From Gammaproteobacteria bacterium (GTDB lineage: Bacteria; Pseudomonadota; Gammaproteobacteria; Enterobacterales; Alteromonadaceae): a stretch of 64,000 bases of DNA. A program made the position numbers and the translations under genes. The stretch is taken from the NCBI GenBank assembly GCA_023380515.1, contig JAMCRH010000170.1, positions 29,614 through 93,613 of the forward strand. Reading direction: 5' to 3'. Below are positions 63,072 through 64,000 of this stretch, in pieces (position 1 is the stretch's first letter; each line of letters starts with the position of its first letter). The notes under the pieces were generated by a model. The model saw only the letters and a program-made list of their open reading frames with translations. It was not told the origin of the DNA and searched no databases.

Positions 63072-64000
63072 TTACTCATAGCGTGGTGCGGAAAACTCAC
63101 CAAGCTCTTGCAACACACTGGTAGCGAAACTGCCCGCAGGCAATGAAAAACGAACTTCCACCTCGCTATCGCTGATTTGCTGATAGTGAGCGTCTTGCAA
63201 GCGCAACCAAAGTTCGCGTCGATCAGGTTTCACTCGACTAGCGACTAAGCCTGCGTGCAACTCAGGAAACATACTCGCAACTTCAACTTCCAAAGCAAGA
63301 GCTTCAGCTTGTGCCGCACTCTCGCCATCGCCAAACAAAGGGCCACTTGGAATAATGTCGCCACTAGCCACTCGTTGCTGAATTTCTTCGTTGCAGTCAG
63401 TCGCAGTAAAAAATGAATGCGAGCCCGCTAGCAAAAACACATCACCCGCGAGTAATTTCGTTTGCACGGTTTCTATGCGTCGTTCCAGATAATGATTAAA
63501 CAACCAAGAGCGTACCGATGACAACAAAATACTGCGCAGATTTCGATCTTTTATGCGCTTGCCCGCAAACATCGCCTCGGCTTGTTGAATGTTGCCTTGA
63601 CCAAAACCAAAACGTTGTTCCCCGTAGTAATTAGGAATCCAGTTGCTAATCGCACTAAAGCGCGCTTGCAATGCGGCCGGGTCGCTCACCGAGGTAAGAC
63701 GTAAGCGAAAATGATTAGCTTTATGCACGCCGCGACGCAGCTTTTTGCTCGACCGCACCGCATTTAATAAGGTCACTTGACCGCCAGCATAGCGCGGCGA
63801 AATCGAGCTTAACTCGACTGTGAAAATAGCCGCCCAATCGGGTTGAGTGAGCGCGGGTAGTTGCACTGAAAACCATTGTTCCGTCACCGCAAACTTATCT
63901 TTTAACCCGGAATACCCGACTTCACGAACCGGTACTCCAACCGCCTGAGCAATAAACTTTGCCACCTGCTCTGTGGTCAGTTGCGTTTTGCGAACGTGAA
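63072..64000 (-). CDS. truD: TruD, tRNA pseudouridine-13 synthase (5' end outside window)
   Basis: Makes pseudouridine 13 in tRNA-Glu. The frame is open to the right edge ([14 protein letters not shown]... at its visible start), so about 40-60 N-terminal residues are missing; the GTG at 63965 is internal. The catalytic aspartate is in [15 protein letters not shown]. Other TruD marks are [15 protein letters not shown] and the C-terminal [20 protein letters not shown]. Its stop overlaps the surE region by one base, and truD-surE-pcm is the usual order. Confidence 0.95.
   Translation of the reverse strand, partial: HVRKTQLTTEQVAKFIAQAVGVPVREVGYSGLKDKFAVTEQWFSVQLPALTQPDWAAIFTVELSSISPRYAGGQVTLLNAVRSSKKLRRGVHKANHFRLRLTSVSDPAALQARFSAISNWIPNYYGEQRFGFGQGNIQQAEAMFAGKRIKDRNLRSILLSSVRSWLFNHYLERRIETVQTKLLAGDVFLLAGSHSFFTATDCNEEIQQRVASGDIIPSGPLFGDGESAAQAEALALEVEVASMFPELHAGLVASRVKPDRRELWLRLQDAHYQQISDSEVEVRFSLPAGSFATSVLQELGEFSAPRYE

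Noticed and set aside
1..64000. Mobile elements, phage, toxin-antitoxin pairs, CRISPR arrays or defence islands
   Set aside because: No transposase, integrase, spaced direct repeats or defence genes were seen. The two short arrays at 10543 and 32500 have no spacers and no cas genes nearby.

Overview
The window reads as chromosomal DNA of a gammaproteobacterium in the Alteromonadales. I infer the Idiomarinaceae (Idiomarina/Pseudidiomarina), because enteric-style conserved blocks sit beside an unusually large set of exported peptidases and a complete phenylalanine/tyrosine breakdown route. The genus is an inference from gene content; a 16S or whole-protein search would settle it. Coding density is high and every recognisable gene looks intact. 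I see no phage, insertion sequence, CRISPR array or obvious foreign island. Two genes run off the edges: clpA on the left and truD on the right.

Layout. 1-5.1 kb: clpA and clpS, divergent from cspD; yejK, divergent from yejL-yejM; then tRNA-Pro(GGG), an order also known from enterics. 5.1-13.7 kb: an exported S9 peptidase, threonine aldolase, an M13 lipoprotein peptidase, a small lipoprotein, a DUF192 protein and the LPS inner-core pair kdkA-waaA. 13.8-19.5 kb: a YvcK-like protein in line with an exported M14 peptidase and a second S9 peptidase. 19.5-29.6 kb: a GGDEF-PAS membrane protein, dcd, mrp, metG-rlmI, hinT-ggt and a rhombosortase-like intramembrane protease. 29.6-32.6 kb: a small membrane protein and a DPP-IV-like lipoprotein peptidase with a degenerate repeat array upstream.

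32.7-41.2 kb is an aromatic amino acid catabolic region. A tight operon hppD-hmgA-fahA-maiA converts 4-hydroxyphenylpyruvate to fumarate and acetoacetate. The regulator gene tyrR lies next, followed by a second operon, megL-phhA-phhB (methionine gamma-lyase, phenylalanine 4-hydroxylase, pterin carbinolamine dehydratase). TyrR-box-like palindromes lie ahead of the first operon and of tyrR, with a weaker one ahead of the second operon, which suggests one local regulon. The aminotransferase joining tyrosine to hydroxyphenylpyruvate is not in the window.

41.3-49.6 kb holds the phage-shock envelope-stress system (pspABC with divergent pspF) overlapping the sapABCDF ABC importer/exporter operon. 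49.8-54.4 kb has the proline/sodium symporter putP, an RssA-like patatin and a DUF885 lipoprotein metallopeptidase. 54.5-64 kb is the classical recA-pncC / mutS / rpoS-nlpD-yqaA-pcm-surE-truD block, with a clear LexA box on the recA promoter.

Taken together the genes suggest a marine protein-eating lifestyle: many secreted or lipid-anchored peptidases, peptide and proline uptake, and amino acid breakdown to central metabolites. I did not find a wholly new system. The best leads are the TyrR-box layout, the coupling of megL to phhAB, two unexplained short tandem-repeat arrays, a rhombosortase with no visible substrate, and the YvcK-like/peptidase gene string.
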